The position numbers were made by a program, and so were the translations under genes. Below the pieces are notes generated by a model, which was given only the letters and a program-made list of their open reading frames with translations, was not told where the DNA came from and made no database searches. DNA of 64,000 bases from Rhizobium sp. BT03 (GTDB taxonomy: Bacteria > Pseudomonadota > Alphaproteobacteria > Rhizobiales > Rhizobiaceae), in assembly GCF_030053155.1 (NCBI RefSeq), contig NZ_CP125645.1, forward strand, positions 229,101-293,100, given 5' to 3'. This document shows, piece after piece, positions 40,378-48,747 of the stretch (within the stretch, counting starts at the first letter, position 1; every line of letters starts with the position of its first letter).

Positions 40378-40389
40378 TGAAACGTTTCA
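40378..40389. promoter_or_regulatory. LacI-type operator 2 (TGAAACGTTTCA)
   Basis: This is the second perfect copy of the 12-bp palindrome, about 108 bp before the substrate-binding-protein start. With operator 1 it could allow cooperative binding or a DNA loop over the divergent promoter. Confidence 0.8.
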
Positions 40390-40496
40390 TTTTTTTGTTT
40401 ACCAGATAGTTCTGCACGAGACCAGTCCCAAAATCGGACCGGAGCCACTCCGGAAGGACCGGCTGGCGGCAGCGCACAAATGTGGAGGAGGAAAGC

Positions 40497-42137
40497 ATGA
40501 AAGTCGAAATATACGATGCATTGATGCGCCGTCAGGCAAGCCGTCGCGACGTCCTGCGCGGGACGGCGAGTGCTGCGGCTCTGCTCGGTCTATCCGGCGC
40601 GATGGGCGGAATTCCCGGCATGGCGATTGCCGCCGACGATCTGCGCGCCCAGATCCTGCAGATTCCGGGCGTCGGCAAGGGCTCGCCGACGGACGCGGAC
40701 TGGCAGAAGGTCGGCGAACTCTGCCTCGGCCCGACCAAGGCCAACGTCAAGCAGGGCGAATTTGCCGGTGTCGAGCTGACCTTCATGGGGCTCAACAATC
40801 AAAACCTGCACAACTTCCTGTTCCGCGGCTTCCTGAAGCCCTGGGAGGCTTATACCGGCGCCAAGATCAACTGGATCGACCTTGCGCAAGCCGACTATAA
40901 CGCCCGCCTTCAGCAATCGATCGCGACGGGCACGGTCGATTTCGACATTCTGGAAATGGGGGCCCCCTTCGAAGGCGATACCGCCGGACGCGGGCTTCTG
41001 GACGAGATGCCGGACTGGGCTGCAAAGCAGATCGAAGCCGACGACCTGGTGAGCTACCTGAAGCCCCCGGTCGGCACTTGGGGCGGCAAGACCTATCGCG
41101 TTACGATCGACGGCGACTGCCACACCTTCGCCTATCGCAAGGATTATTTCGGAGAGGGCTCCATCAGCGGCATGGCCGAGCCGCCGAAGACCTGGCAGGA
41201 GGTCAATGCAGCCTCCAAGGCGCTGATCGGCAAGACCGATCCGCTGACCGGCCAGCCGGCCTATGGCTATCTCGACCCGCTCAAGGGCTGGGGCGGTTTC
41301 GGCTTCTATTTCATCGAGAACCGCGCGACGGCCTATGCCAAATATCCCGGTGACCCGGCCTGGCTGTTCGATCCTGAAAACATGAAGCCGCTGGTCAATA
41401 ACCCCGCATGGGTCCAGGCGATCCAGGACGTGCTCGATCTGATCGCGGCCAAGGCCTATCCGGCCGATCAGATCAATGCCGATCCCGGCACCACGGCCTT
41501 CTCGCAGTTCCTGGCAGGCACCGGCGCCATGCTGATGTGGTGGGGTGATGTCGGCTCTGGCGCGCGCACCTCGGACTCGTCGGTCGTCGGCGATGTGGTC
41601 GGCTTCGGTATCAACCGCGGCTCCAACCGGGTCTACAACCGTAAGACCGGGCAATGGGAAGACAAGTATAACGAAGCGCCCAACATGGCCTATCTCGGCT
41701 GGGGCATCTATGTCACCAAGCAGGTCTCCGGCGACGAGAAGAAGCGCAAGGCGGCCTGGTCCGCTGCCGCCCATCTCGGCGGCAAGGATCTGTCGCTGTG
41801 GACGTCGGCCTATCCCTCCGGCTTCCAGCCTTACCGCCAGTCCAACTTCAACTACGACGAATGGGAAAAGGCAGGTTACGACCGTGCCTATATCGAGGAC
41901 TATCTGGGTTCGAATGCCGACAGCTACAACCACCCGAACGCTGCCATCGAACCGCGCATCCCCGGTATCTTCCAATATTATTCCGTCGCCGAGGACGAAT
42001 TGGCCAAAGGCTTTGCCGGACAATATAAGTCGGCGCAGGAGACCGCGGATGCGATTGCGGCCGCCTGGGAAAAGATCACCGACCAGATCGGCCGCGACAG
42101 CCAGCTGAAACTCTATCGGGCGAGCCTCGGGCTGTGA
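40497..42137 (+). CDS. Carbohydrate ABC transporter substrate-binding protein with Tat signal
   Basis: The protein, about 546 aa, is longer than typical sugar-binding proteins. The N-terminus has a twin-arginine motif (S-R-R-D-V-L-R, R16/R17) followed by a hydrophobic stretch and an AIAADD cleavage region, suggesting Tat export of a folded protein. The extracellular part resembles family-1 solute-binding proteins (KPWEAYTGAKINWID, then DFDILEMGAPFEGD). A GGAGGAGG site precedes the ATG at 40497. The sugar is unknown; the mutarotase and PfkB kinase downstream suggest a monosaccharide. It is expected to be repressed by the LacI regulator. Confidence 0.85.
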   Translation: MKVEIYDALMRRQASRRDVLRGTASAAALLGLSGAMGGIPGMAIAADDLRAQILQIPGVGKGSPTDADWQKVGELCLGPTKANVKQGEFAGVELTFMGLNNQNLHNFLFRGFLKPWEAYTGAKINWIDLAQADYNARLQQSIATGTVDFDILEMGAPFEGDTAGRGLLDEMPDWAAKQIEADDLVSYLKPPVGTWGGKTYRVTIDGDCHTFAYRKDYFGEGSISGMAEPPKTWQEVNAASKALIGKTDPLTGQPAYGYLDPLKGWGGFGFYFIENRATAYAKYPGDPAWLFDPENMKPLVNNPAWVQAIQDVLDLIAAKAYPADQINADPGTTAFSQFLAGTGAMLMWWGDVGSGARTSDSSVVGDVVGFGINRGSNRVYNRKTGQWEDKYNEAPNMAYLGWGIYVTKQVSGDEKKRKAAWSAAAHLGGKDLSLWTSAYPSGFQPYRQSNFNYDEWEKAGYDRAYIEDYLGSNADSYNHPNAAIEPRIPGIFQYYSVAEDELAKGFAGQYKSAQETADAIAAAWEKITDQIGRDSQLKLYRASLGL

Positions 42138-42154
42138 TCGTTTGACACCAGTAT

Positions 42155-42182
42155 GCCGGCGGACCGGAAACGGTTCGCCGGC
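42155..42182 (+). promoter_or_regulatory. Intercistronic stem-loop after the binding-protein gene
   Basis: A 12-bp stem (one G-U pair) closed by a GAAA tetraloop lies between the binding-protein stop and the first permease. Hairpins in this position often protect the binding-protein mRNA and lower permease expression. Confidence 0.7.
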
Positions 42183-42209
42183 GCTCATTCTGTCCGGGCG
42201 AGGAATATC

Positions 42210-43328
42210 ATGTCGACAGTCGAAGGCGACCTGCTCCACACGGTCGAAGCCGGCGCCATTTCCGCGAGCCGCCGTTTCTGGGGCCGCACGGCTCTGTGGC
42301 TGAGCGCCCTATGGTTCATAGCGTCGTTCCTATTGCAGGGTGCCCATGAGCTGGGCTGGAGCGGTTGGGGTTTTGAGAACTGGCGGCCGGTTCTTTATGC
42401 CTATTTTCTCTGGGCCGCCGTTCTTTGCGTCACGCGTGTCGTCATTTACGGCGAGCCCGGCAAGAAGGCGCTTTTCGTTCTCCCGGCCGCGCTTTTCGTC
42501 GTGTCGATGGTGGTGTTCCCGCTGCTCTTTGCGCTCTGGATCGGCTTTTCCGATTGGAACCTCGCCTCCTCGACCGGGCGGCGCTTCAATGGGCTCGACA
42601 ATGTGCGCCGGATGATCGCCGATCCGTTCTATGCCAATGCCTTGCTGAACATGGTCCTTTATTGCCTGGCGATTGTGGTCGAATATGCAATCGCCTTCGG
42701 GCTGGCGCTGCTCCTCAACCAGGAAATTATCGCCCGAAAATTCTGGCGGGTCACCTTCCTCATCCCTTTGATGCTGTCGCCGGTCGCGGTGAGCTGGATG
42801 GTCGGCAAATCGATGCTGGAGACCCGTTTCGGCCCGATCGCGCGCTTCGCCCGCTGGCTCGGCTGGGAAAACCCATCCTTCTTCGGCGATCCGCTGACGG
42901 CGAAACTGTCGATCATGATCATGGATGCCTGGACCTTCATTCCCTTCATGATGATCATGCTGCTTGCCGGATTGCAGGGCCTGTCCAGGGAGGTGCTGGA
43001 GGCGGCCGAAGTCGATGGGGCCACCAGATGGCAGCGCTTCTGGAAGGTCACTTTCCCGCTCATGCTGCCGGTTTCGGTGACGGCGGTGATGATCCGGGTG
43101 ATCTTCAAGCTCAAGCTCGCCGACATCATCATCACCGTGACATCGGGAGGTCCGGGCGGCGCGACCGACTCCGTCACCAGTTTCATCTATCGTGAATACC
43201 GCGACCGTTCGAATGTCGGATACGGTACCTTGCTCGCGCTCGTCTATCTGGTGATCATCGTCTTCGGGATGACAATGCTGATGAAGATCTCGGACCGTAT
43301 CGTGAAGCGGATGACAGGAAGGCTCTGA
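42210..43328 (+). CDS. Carbohydrate ABC transporter permease (MalF type)
   Basis: The protein, about 372 aa, has two or three extra N-terminal membrane helices before the usual six, and the EAA coupling loop EAAEVDGATRWQRFWKVTFP. The ATG at 42210 follows a GAGGAA site. The stop overlaps the next gene start by one base (TGATG). It forms the membrane channel with the 303-aa partner and docks the ATPase encoded at 39092-40159. Confidence 0.88.
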   Translation: MSTVEGDLLHTVEAGAISASRRFWGRTALWLSALWFIASFLLQGAHELGWSGWGFENWRPVLYAYFLWAAVLCVTRVVIYGEPGKKALFVLPAALFVVSMVVFPLLFALWIGFSDWNLASSTGRRFNGLDNVRRMIADPFYANALLNMVLYCLAIVVEYAIAFGLALLLNQEIIARKFWRVTFLIPLMLSPVAVSWMVGKSMLETRFGPIARFARWLGWENPSFFGDPLTAKLSIMIMDAWTFIPFMMIMLLAGLQGLSREVLEAAEVDGATRWQRFWKVTFPLMLPVSVTAVMIRVIFKLKLADIIITVTSGGPGGATDSVTSFIYREYRDRSNVGYGTLLALVYLVIIVFGMTMLMKISDRIVKRMTGRL

Positions 43329-44239
43329 TGGTTCGCATCGATTTCGAAAAATACGGGCGGGCTCAGCGCATTCGCTGGTGGGCCATGCGTCTGGCCGTCT
43401 ACGGCCTGCTCGTCACCTGGGCGTGTGTCTGCATCTTCCCGCTGTTCTGGACGGTGTCGACCTCGTTCAAAACAGCCGCCGATGTCATGCGCGGCAATCT
43501 GGTCCCCTGGTTCAATTTTACCCCCAGCTGGCTCGGCTGGCGCTCGCTCGGGCTCTCACCCGATACGATTTCAGAGGTATCGACGGTGCGTGACGAGTTC
43601 ATGCGCAGGCTCTGGAACAGCATCATCATCTCGGTTACGGCATCCGCCCTTGCGGTCGTGCTTGGATCGCTGGCGGCCTACGGCCTCAGCCGTTTTTCCT
43701 ACAAGTTCGGCCATATGCGCAATTCCGACATCTCCTTTTTCTTCCTGTCGCAGCTGATCATGCCGCCCGTTGTTCTCGCCCTGCCGTTCCTGGTTCTCTA
43801 CAAGGAGCTGGCGCTGCTCGACACTTATGCGGGTATGATCGCCGTCTATACGCTGATGGTCCTGCCGATCGTCGTCTGGATCATGCGCGACCAGTTCGCC
43901 ACCATCCCGGTAGAGCTCGAGGAGGCGGCATTGGTCGATGGTCTGTCGATCTGGGGCGCCTTTGCCCGCATCATCGTGCCGCTCGTTCTGCCGGGCATGG
44001 TGGCCGCGTTCCTCCTGGCGCTGATCCTGTGCTGGAACGAATATTTCTTCGCCGCACTGCTGACCTCCACCAATACCAACACGCTGCCGGTGATGATCGC
44101 CAGCCAGACGGGCAGCCAGGGCATCAACTGGTGGTCGATGGCCGCCCTTTCCACCGCCGGCATCCTTCCGCTTGTCGTCGTCGGCGTCGTGCTGGAAAAG
44201 CACATCATTGCCGGGATGACCGCGGGCGCCGTCAAGTAG
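43328..44239 (+). CDS. Carbohydrate ABC transporter permease (MalG type)
   Basis: The 303-aa membrane protein has about six helices and the EAA loop EEAALVDGLSIWGAFARIIVP, normal for the second permease of family-1 sugar importers. It is coupled to the first permease by a TGATG overlap. The LacI regulator starts only eight bases after its stop codon, so regulator and transporter share one transcript. Confidence 0.88.
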   Translation: MVRIDFEKYGRAQRIRWWAMRLAVYGLLVTWACVCIFPLFWTVSTSFKTAADVMRGNLVPWFNFTPSWLGWRSLGLSPDTISEVSTVRDEFMRRLWNSIIISVTASALAVVLGSLAAYGLSRFSYKFGHMRNSDISFFFLSQLIMPPVVLALPFLVLYKELALLDTYAGMIAVYTLMVLPIVVWIMRDQFATIPVELEEAALVDGLSIWGAFARIIVPLVLPGMVAAFLLALILCWNEYFFAALLTSTNTNTLPVMIASQTGSQGINWWSMAALSTAGILPLVVVGVVLEKHIIAGMTAGAVK

Positions 44240-44246
44240 TTGCGGG

Positions 44247-45284
44247 ATGTCGAAAATGTCAAAGATGCCGACAGTCAAGGATGTCGCCGAATATGCAGGC
44301 GTCTCTGTCGGCACCGTTTCGCGTGTCCTGTCGGGCGAAGCCGCGGTCAAACCCATGCTGCGGGAAAAGGTCAACGACGCTATTGCAGCGCTCGGTTACC
44401 GCCCGAACGTCACCGCGAGAGCGCTGCGCACCAGCAGAACCGACGTCATCGGCCTCATCGTTCCCGATATCACCAATCCGTTCTTCGCCCAACTTGCGGC
44501 AAGCGTCGAGCGTGCGGCGCTCGAGCGTGCGCATAGCCTGATGCTGGCAAGCTCGCATGACGATCGCGAGGCGGAACAGAGCCACGTCTCGGCCTTTCTC
44601 CACCGGTCGGTGCGCGGCATCATCGTGGTGGCTTCGAGCGACGGTTCAGGCCTCGATCTGCCGGCATCGGTGCCGATCATATCGCTGGACCGGCGCTTCG
44701 GCACCTTTCCCCTGGTGTCGACCAACCATGCGCAGGCAGCCGCGCTGATTGCCGACCATCTCTACGGGCTCGGGCACCGCCGCATCGCCTATATTGCCGG
44801 GCCTGTCGACACCGAGGCGGGGCGCATGCGCAAGGAGGGTTTTGTCGGCCGCATGGACGGGTTCGGCAAAACAGGCGAACCCGTCGAGCTGGAAATTGCC
44901 TATGGCAGGTTCGACTACGAGTCCGGGGAAAGAATTGCCCGCGACCTGCTTTCGCGCCCCTCCCAGGACCGGCCGACGGCGATTGCGGCCGCCAGCGATC
45001 AGCAGGCGATCGGCGCGCTGCGCGCAGCGCGCGACCTCAAGATCGACGTGCCGCGCAAACTGTCGGTCACGGGGTTCGATGATATTTCGCTCGCCAATCT
45101 TGTCGTTCCCAGGCTGACGACCATACGTCAGCCGGCCGACATGCTGGCGCGGCGCGCGGTCGGCCTTCTCTTGGCGGAACCGCCGGGCGCGGAAGACGAA
45201 ACGGTCGACGGGTCGCTGATCGTGCGCGGTTCGAGCGGCCCGTGCCCGCAACCCAAGGCCGATAGCGCCGGCCATACGAATTGA
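44247..45284 (+). CDS. LacI-family transcriptional regulator
   Basis: The 345-aa protein begins with the LacI helix-turn-helix and hinge helix (TVKDVAEYAGVSVGTVSRVL), followed by a periplasmic-binding-protein-like ligand domain ending in the usual SVTGFDDISLANL and RLTTIRQPAD blocks. In-frame ATGs at 44247, 44256 and 44265 make the exact start uncertain. It probably represses its own operon and the divergent ATPase by binding the two TGAAACGTTTCA sites at 40291 and 40378, with a sugar as inducer. Confidence 0.9.
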   Translation: MSKMSKMPTVKDVAEYAGVSVGTVSRVLSGEAAVKPMLREKVNDAIAALGYRPNVTARALRTSRTDVIGLIVPDITNPFFAQLAASVERAALERAHSLMLASSHDDREAEQSHVSAFLHRSVRGIIVVASSDGSGLDLPASVPIISLDRRFGTFPLVSTNHAQAAALIADHLYGLGHRRIAYIAGPVDTEAGRMRKEGFVGRMDGFGKTGEPVELEIAYGRFDYESGERIARDLLSRPSQDRPTAIAAASDQQAIGALRAARDLKIDVPRKLSVTGFDDISLANLVVPRLTTIRQPADMLARRAVGLLLAEPPGAEDETVDGSLIVRGSSGPCPQPKADSAGHTN

Positions 45285-45327
45285 AGCAGGGCCGGTGCTC
45301 CGGCAACAAGAAAAGGATGGAAGATCG

Positions 45328-45789
45328 ATGCTCAAGGGAATTCGGGCCGAACTCAACGGCGACATTCTTCAAGCACTTTGCAACATGGGACATGGCGATT
45401 ATCTCGTCATCTCAGACATGAATTTTCCGTCGGATTCGATTGCCCGGCAGACTCGCCTGGGGACGCTGCTGACCATGGAAAACATTCCCGCGCCGCAGGC
45501 GATCGATGCGATCCTTTCGGTCTTGCCGCTGGACACACCGATCCAGCCTTCGGTCGGCCGCATGGAAGTGATTGGCAAGCCGGGTGAAATTCCCTCGATC
45601 CAGCAGGAAGTCCAGGCGATCGTCGACCGCGCCGAAGGCAAACCATCGCCGATGTATCCTGTCGAACGCATGGCCTTCTATGACATCGCCAAAAAGGCCT
45701 ATTGCGTCATCGCAACGGGGGAGCTGCGCTTCTACGGATGCTTCCTTCTGACCAAGGGCGTCATTCCGGAGGCGGAGGCCATCCGATGA
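45328..45789 (+). CDS. RbsD/FucU-family sugar mutarotase
   Basis: The 153-aa protein matches the RbsD/FucU family: MLKGIRAELNGDILQALCNMGHGDYLVISDMNFP-type start with the conserved His of the HGD motif, and a C-terminal ATGELRFYGCFLLTKGVI. FucU/RbsD enzymes interconvert alpha and beta anomers of imported sugars such as fucose or ribose. The ATG at 45328 is used, with AAGGA upstream; the stop overlaps the kinase start (ATGA, 45786-45789). The size is closer to FucU than to RbsD. Confidence 0.88.
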   Translation: MLKGIRAELNGDILQALCNMGHGDYLVISDMNFPSDSIARQTRLGTLLTMENIPAPQAIDAILSVLPLDTPIQPSVGRMEVIGKPGEIPSIQQEVQAIVDRAEGKPSPMYPVERMAFYDIAKKAYCVIATGELRFYGCFLLTKGVIPEAEAIR

Positions 45790-46715
45790 GCGAGAAAAAC
45801 GGGATCGTCATTCTCGGCATTTTTGCCGCCGACACCGCCTATAAGGCAAAACGCCTGCCCCACATTGCCGAGACGCTGATGGGGTCTGGTTTCACGCTCG
45901 GGCCGGGAGGCAAGGGCTCCAACCAGGCGATTGCCGCGGCCAAGGCCGGCGGTAAGGTGACCTTCATCTCACGGGTCGGCAACGACCCGTTCGGCGAGAT
46001 GGCCCTTGCCGCCTATTCCCAGGCGGGCGTCAAAGCCAATGTGATGAAGATGGACGGTGTTTCCAGCGGTGCTGCCTTCATCTTCGTCGACGAGGTGAGC
46101 GGCGACAATGCCATCATCGTCGTGCCGGGTGCCGCGGGCCTTATCGGCATCGAAGATGTCGATGCGAACCGGGCGGCGATCGAAAGCGCCGCGATTTTCA
46201 TGACGCAGCTCGAACAGCCGCTCGAGGCCGCCTTGCACGGTCTCTCGATGGCGAAAAGGGCAGGGGTCACGACGATCTTCAATCCCGCGCCGGCGCGAGC
46301 CATTCCGGACGAAATCTACGGCCTGTGCGATTTCATCGTACCCAACGAGGTGGAAGCCGCCGAATTGGTGGGTCATGCGATCACAACCGATGAGCAGGTC
46401 CGTGCGGCCGGCCGCGCCCTGCTCGATCGAGGGGCGCAAGCGGCGGTCATCACGCTCGGCGGACGCGGCGCGTATTATCACACCGCCGATCAGAGTGAAT
46501 TCGTCCCTGCATTCTCGGCAGGAAATGTCATCGACACCACAGGGGCGGGGGACGCCTTTCTCGGCGGTTTCGCGACGGCGATTTCGGAAGGGCAAACACC
46601 GATCGAGGCCGTCCGTTTCGGCTCAGCGACCGCTGCAATCGCCGTAACCCGGCCGGGCACGGCCCCCGCCATGCCTTCACGCGCCGAGATCAGCGCCTTG
46701 CTGGGCTTGGCATGA
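45786..46715 (+). CDS. Ribokinase/PfkB-family sugar kinase
   Basis: The 309-aa protein has the PfkB N-terminal substrate region (GPGGKGSNQAIAAAKAGG) and the catalytic DTTGAGDAFLGGFA signature with its base Asp. The N-terminus MSEKNGIVILGIFAADTAYKAK is typical for the family. Combined with the FucU-type mutarotase and sugar importer, it probably phosphorylates the imported monosaccharide. It ends the operon; a GC-rich hairpin follows at 46754-46777. Confidence 0.88.
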   Translation: MSEKNGIVILGIFAADTAYKAKRLPHIAETLMGSGFTLGPGGKGSNQAIAAAKAGGKVTFISRVGNDPFGEMALAAYSQAGVKANVMKMDGVSSGAAFIFVDEVSGDNAIIVVPGAAGLIGIEDVDANRAAIESAAIFMTQLEQPLEAALHGLSMAKRAGVTTIFNPAPARAIPDEIYGLCDFIVPNEVEAAELVGHAITTDEQVRAAGRALLDRGAQAAVITLGGRGAYYHTADQSEFVPAFSAGNVIDTTGAGDAFLGGFATAISEGQTPIEAVRFGSATAAIAVTRPGTAPAMPSRAEISALLGLA

Positions 46716-46753
46716 TTGAATACCGCAAGGGAATCCGGTTGAATCGACTGCAG

Positions 46754-46777
46754 GCTACAGCGGCGCGGCGCTGTAGC
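46754..46777. terminator. Stem-loop downstream of the sugar operon
   Basis: A perfect 9-bp GCTACAGCG/CGCTGTAGC stem with a GCGCGG loop lies 38 bp after the kinase stop. No strong T-run follows, so it is a plausible but not classical terminator. The remaining stretch to 46852 shows no gene. Confidence 0.5.
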
Positions 46778-46852
46778 GCTCTATCTTGGCCTGCAAGCCG
46801 CCGAGCTTGATCACGCTCCCGATTGGGATAGGGGCAACGCCGCCTATGCTAT

Positions 46853-47188
46853 CTAGTTCACGGATGCTTCTGGATCTTGCAGCCACGTCGGAATATCCTG
46901 TTTGGTGTGGAGGACACGCCATACATCGATGTGACCGGCTTGCTCGATATAGAAAACGATATGGGGGAAGCCCTTTAGCGGCATGCTGCGCAGCTCGGGC
47001 AAGCCCACCTCATAGGCGTAGCGGAATGCACCCGACGCAGGATGCTCCGCGATCAAGGTGTAGGTCGATTGCAGCGCCTCGACGAAACCTAGCGCAATCC
47101 GAGCGCCGGCCTCGCGAGTATAATAATCCACTGCATTTTCGACGTCCCGGCGGGCCGAAAGGCGAGGGACGATGGACTTTATGGTCAC
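46853..47188 (-). CDS. RelE/ParE-family toxin
   Basis: The 111-aa protein has the ParE/RelE core: an N-terminal helix pair (ARRDVENAVDYYTREAG...ALGFVEALQSTYTLIAEHPASG) followed by strands with RSMPLKGFPHIVFYIEQ and VWRVLHTKQDIP. ParE-type toxins inhibit gyrase, RelE types cleave mRNA; sequence alone does not decide. Its start overlaps the antitoxin stop by ATGA (47185-47188). It is probably a type II plasmid-stabilising module. Confidence 0.85.
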   Translation of the reverse strand: MTIKSIVPRLSARRDVENAVDYYTREAGARIALGFVEALQSTYTLIAEHPASGAFRYAYEVGLPELRSMPLKGFPHIVFYIEQAGHIDVWRVLHTKQDIPTWLQDPEASVN

Positions 47189-47424
47189 TTGGAACTTTGT
47201 CTCAGGGCGCGGTCGCGCAAGCTGTCGAAATAGTTGGCATCGACTGGCTCGGTCGTCTCGGATGAAGCGCCCTCAAGTAGCAGATCGCGCAAACGCTGCC
47301 GATCTCTATCGCGACGGATTAACTCGCGTACATACTCGCTGCTGGTGCCATAGCCTCGCCCAGCGACCTGTTGGTCGACGAAGTGTTTCAGGTTTTCCGG
47401 CAGTGAGATATTCATGGTGCTCAT
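47185..47424 (-). CDS. ParD-like antitoxin
   Basis: The protein, about 79 aa, starts MSTMNISLPENLKHFVDQQV and contains a ribbon-helix-helix N-terminus followed by GYGTSSEYVRELIRRDRDR, the standard ParD/CopG signature, then a toxin-binding tail. I chose the start at 47424; 47415 is also possible. The longer opening to 47736 would run through the promoter. It precedes and overlaps the ParE gene and should autorepress the pair. Confidence 0.85.
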   Translation of the reverse strand: MSTMNISLPENLKHFVDQQVAGRGYGTSSEYVRELIRRDRDRQRLRDLLLEGASSETTEPVDANYFDSLRDRALRQSSK

Positions 47425-47534
47425 GAGGTTAAAATAGGCCGAATGGCAAAATTTGGCAAGGCGCATTGATGGTCGGCCGCGAAAAACCGGAGTTGCCTGC
47501 GAAATTTGCCAAGCGGTGAATTGCAGACGTTGAA

Positions 47535-47561
47535 ATCCTGCATACTTTATGTATGCAGGAT
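47535..47561. promoter_or_regulatory. Palindromic operator-like site upstream of the Ldh_2 gene
   Basis: Perfect 11-bp arms, ATCCTGCATAC and GTATGCAGGAT, are separated by TTTAT and lie about 30 bp before the reductase start. It resembles FCD-type GntR operators, although it differs from the TTTGTCGACA site found near the GntR gene. The shared intergenic region with ParD makes the target uncertain. Confidence 0.6.
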
Positions 47562-47590
47562 AAAAGAACCTGGCCGAGGAGAAGCGCAGC

Positions 47591-48625
47591 ATGACGATGA
47601 CCACCTTGAAAATTGTCGACCTGCATAGCCGTGTCGAAGCCATCTTCCGCAAGGCCGGCCTCAACAGCGCACAGGCCGGTGCGCTTGCCCGCGTCATCGT
47701 TGCCGGTGAGCGCGACGCCTGCAAATCGCACGGCATCTACCGTATCGAGGGCGCGCTGCGCACCGTCAAATCAGGCAAGGTGAAGCCGGACGCCTTACCG
47801 GGACTGGATCTCAACGAAGGGTCCGCCATCGTCAAGGTCAACGCCAATGGCGGCTTTGCCAATGCGGCCTTCGAACTCGGTCTGCCGGCGCTGGGCGAAC
47901 GCACCCGCAGGCTCGGCATTGCCGCCCTCGTCATCAACGATTGCAGCCACTTCTCCGCGCTCTGGCCGGAGGTGGAGGCGGTGACCAAAGAAGGCCTTGC
48001 CGGTCTCGTCATGTGCCCGAGCTATGCGACCGTCGCGCCCGCCGGCGGCAACAAGCCGCTGCTCGGCACGAACCCCTTCGCCTTCGGCTGGCCGCGCAAG
48101 GACACGTCGCCCTACGTTTTCGACTTTGCGACCTCCGTCGCCGCCCGCGGCGAAATCGAGTTGCACCGCCGCGCCGGCAAGCAGCTTCCCGAGGGCTGGG
48201 CGATCGATGCCGAAGGCAATCCGACGACCGATCCGGAGGCCGCGCTTGCGGGCGCCATGCTGCCCTTCGGCGGACACAAGGGATCGGCCATCGGCACGAT
48301 GATCGAACTCCTCGCCGGCATCATGATCGGCGATCTCACCAGCCCCGAGGTGCTCGACTATCTCGGCACGACGACACTCGCTCCCTTCCATGGCGAAGTC
48401 ATCATCGCCATGTCGCCGCAAGCCTTTGCCGCCGGCCGCCCCGGCGATCCCTTCGCCCGCGCCGAGCTGCTCTTCGAGGCGATCGTCGGCAGCGGCGCCC
48501 GCCTGCCGTCGCAGCGCCGCTTCGCCGCCCGCCGGAAGTCCGAAACGGAAGGCGTCGCGTTGACGGCCGCCGAGTTAGAACTGCTTGACCGTCTTTTGGA
48601 AAAAGGTCTCGACGCGGTCTCGTGA
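47591..48625 (+). CDS. Ldh_2-family NAD(P)H reductase (possible pyrroline/piperideine-2-carboxylate reductase)
   Basis: The 344-aa protein belongs to the malate/L-lactate dehydrogenase (Ldh_2) family: ACKSHGIYRIEG contains the conserved SHG His, and PAGGNKPLLGTNPFAF plus FGGHKGSAIGTMIELLAG are family blocks. Members reduce delta-1-pyrroline-2-carboxylate, piperideine-2-carboxylate or 2-ketoacids. A GAGGAGAAG site precedes the ATG. It converges with a DapA-family deaminase, which together with the nearby GntR gene suggests proline or hydroxyproline metabolism, as in rhizobial hyp clusters. This substrate is inferred from context. Confidence 0.82.
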   Translation: MTMTTLKIVDLHSRVEAIFRKAGLNSAQAGALARVIVAGERDACKSHGIYRIEGALRTVKSGKVKPDALPGLDLNEGSAIVKVNANGGFANAAFELGLPALGERTRRLGIAALVINDCSHFSALWPEVEAVTKEGLAGLVMCPSYATVAPAGGNKPLLGTNPFAFGWPRKDTSPYVFDFATSVAARGEIELHRRAGKQLPEGWAIDAEGNPTTDPEAALAGAMLPFGGHKGSAIGTMIELLAGIMIGDLTSPEVLDYLGTTTLAPFHGEVIIAMSPQAFAAGRPGDPFARAELLFEAIVGSGARLPSQRRFAARRKSETEGVALTAAELELLDRLLEKGLDAVS

Positions 48626-48657
48626 CGGCGTCGTCTTTTCTCTGATTTGCAAATGAC

Positions 48658-48731
48658 AAGGCCCTCCGAATGAACTGCCCCCCGAAAGTTGGACATCAAC
48701 CTTCGGGGGCCAGTTCAGAGAGGAGGGCCTT
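48658..48731. repeat. Nested palindrome between convergent genes (terminator or IS-end remnant)
   Basis: An outer 10-bp perfect repeat AAGGCCCTCC/GGAGGGCCTT encloses an inner one: TGAACTGCCCCCCGAAAG (48671-48688) against TGAACTGGCCCCCGAAG read from the other strand. The inner arms resemble terminal inverted repeats of IS3-type elements. It lies between convergent reductase and deaminase genes and could be a strong bidirectional terminator. Confidence 0.6.
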
Positions 48732-48747
48732 CGCTTAAATCGACGGA

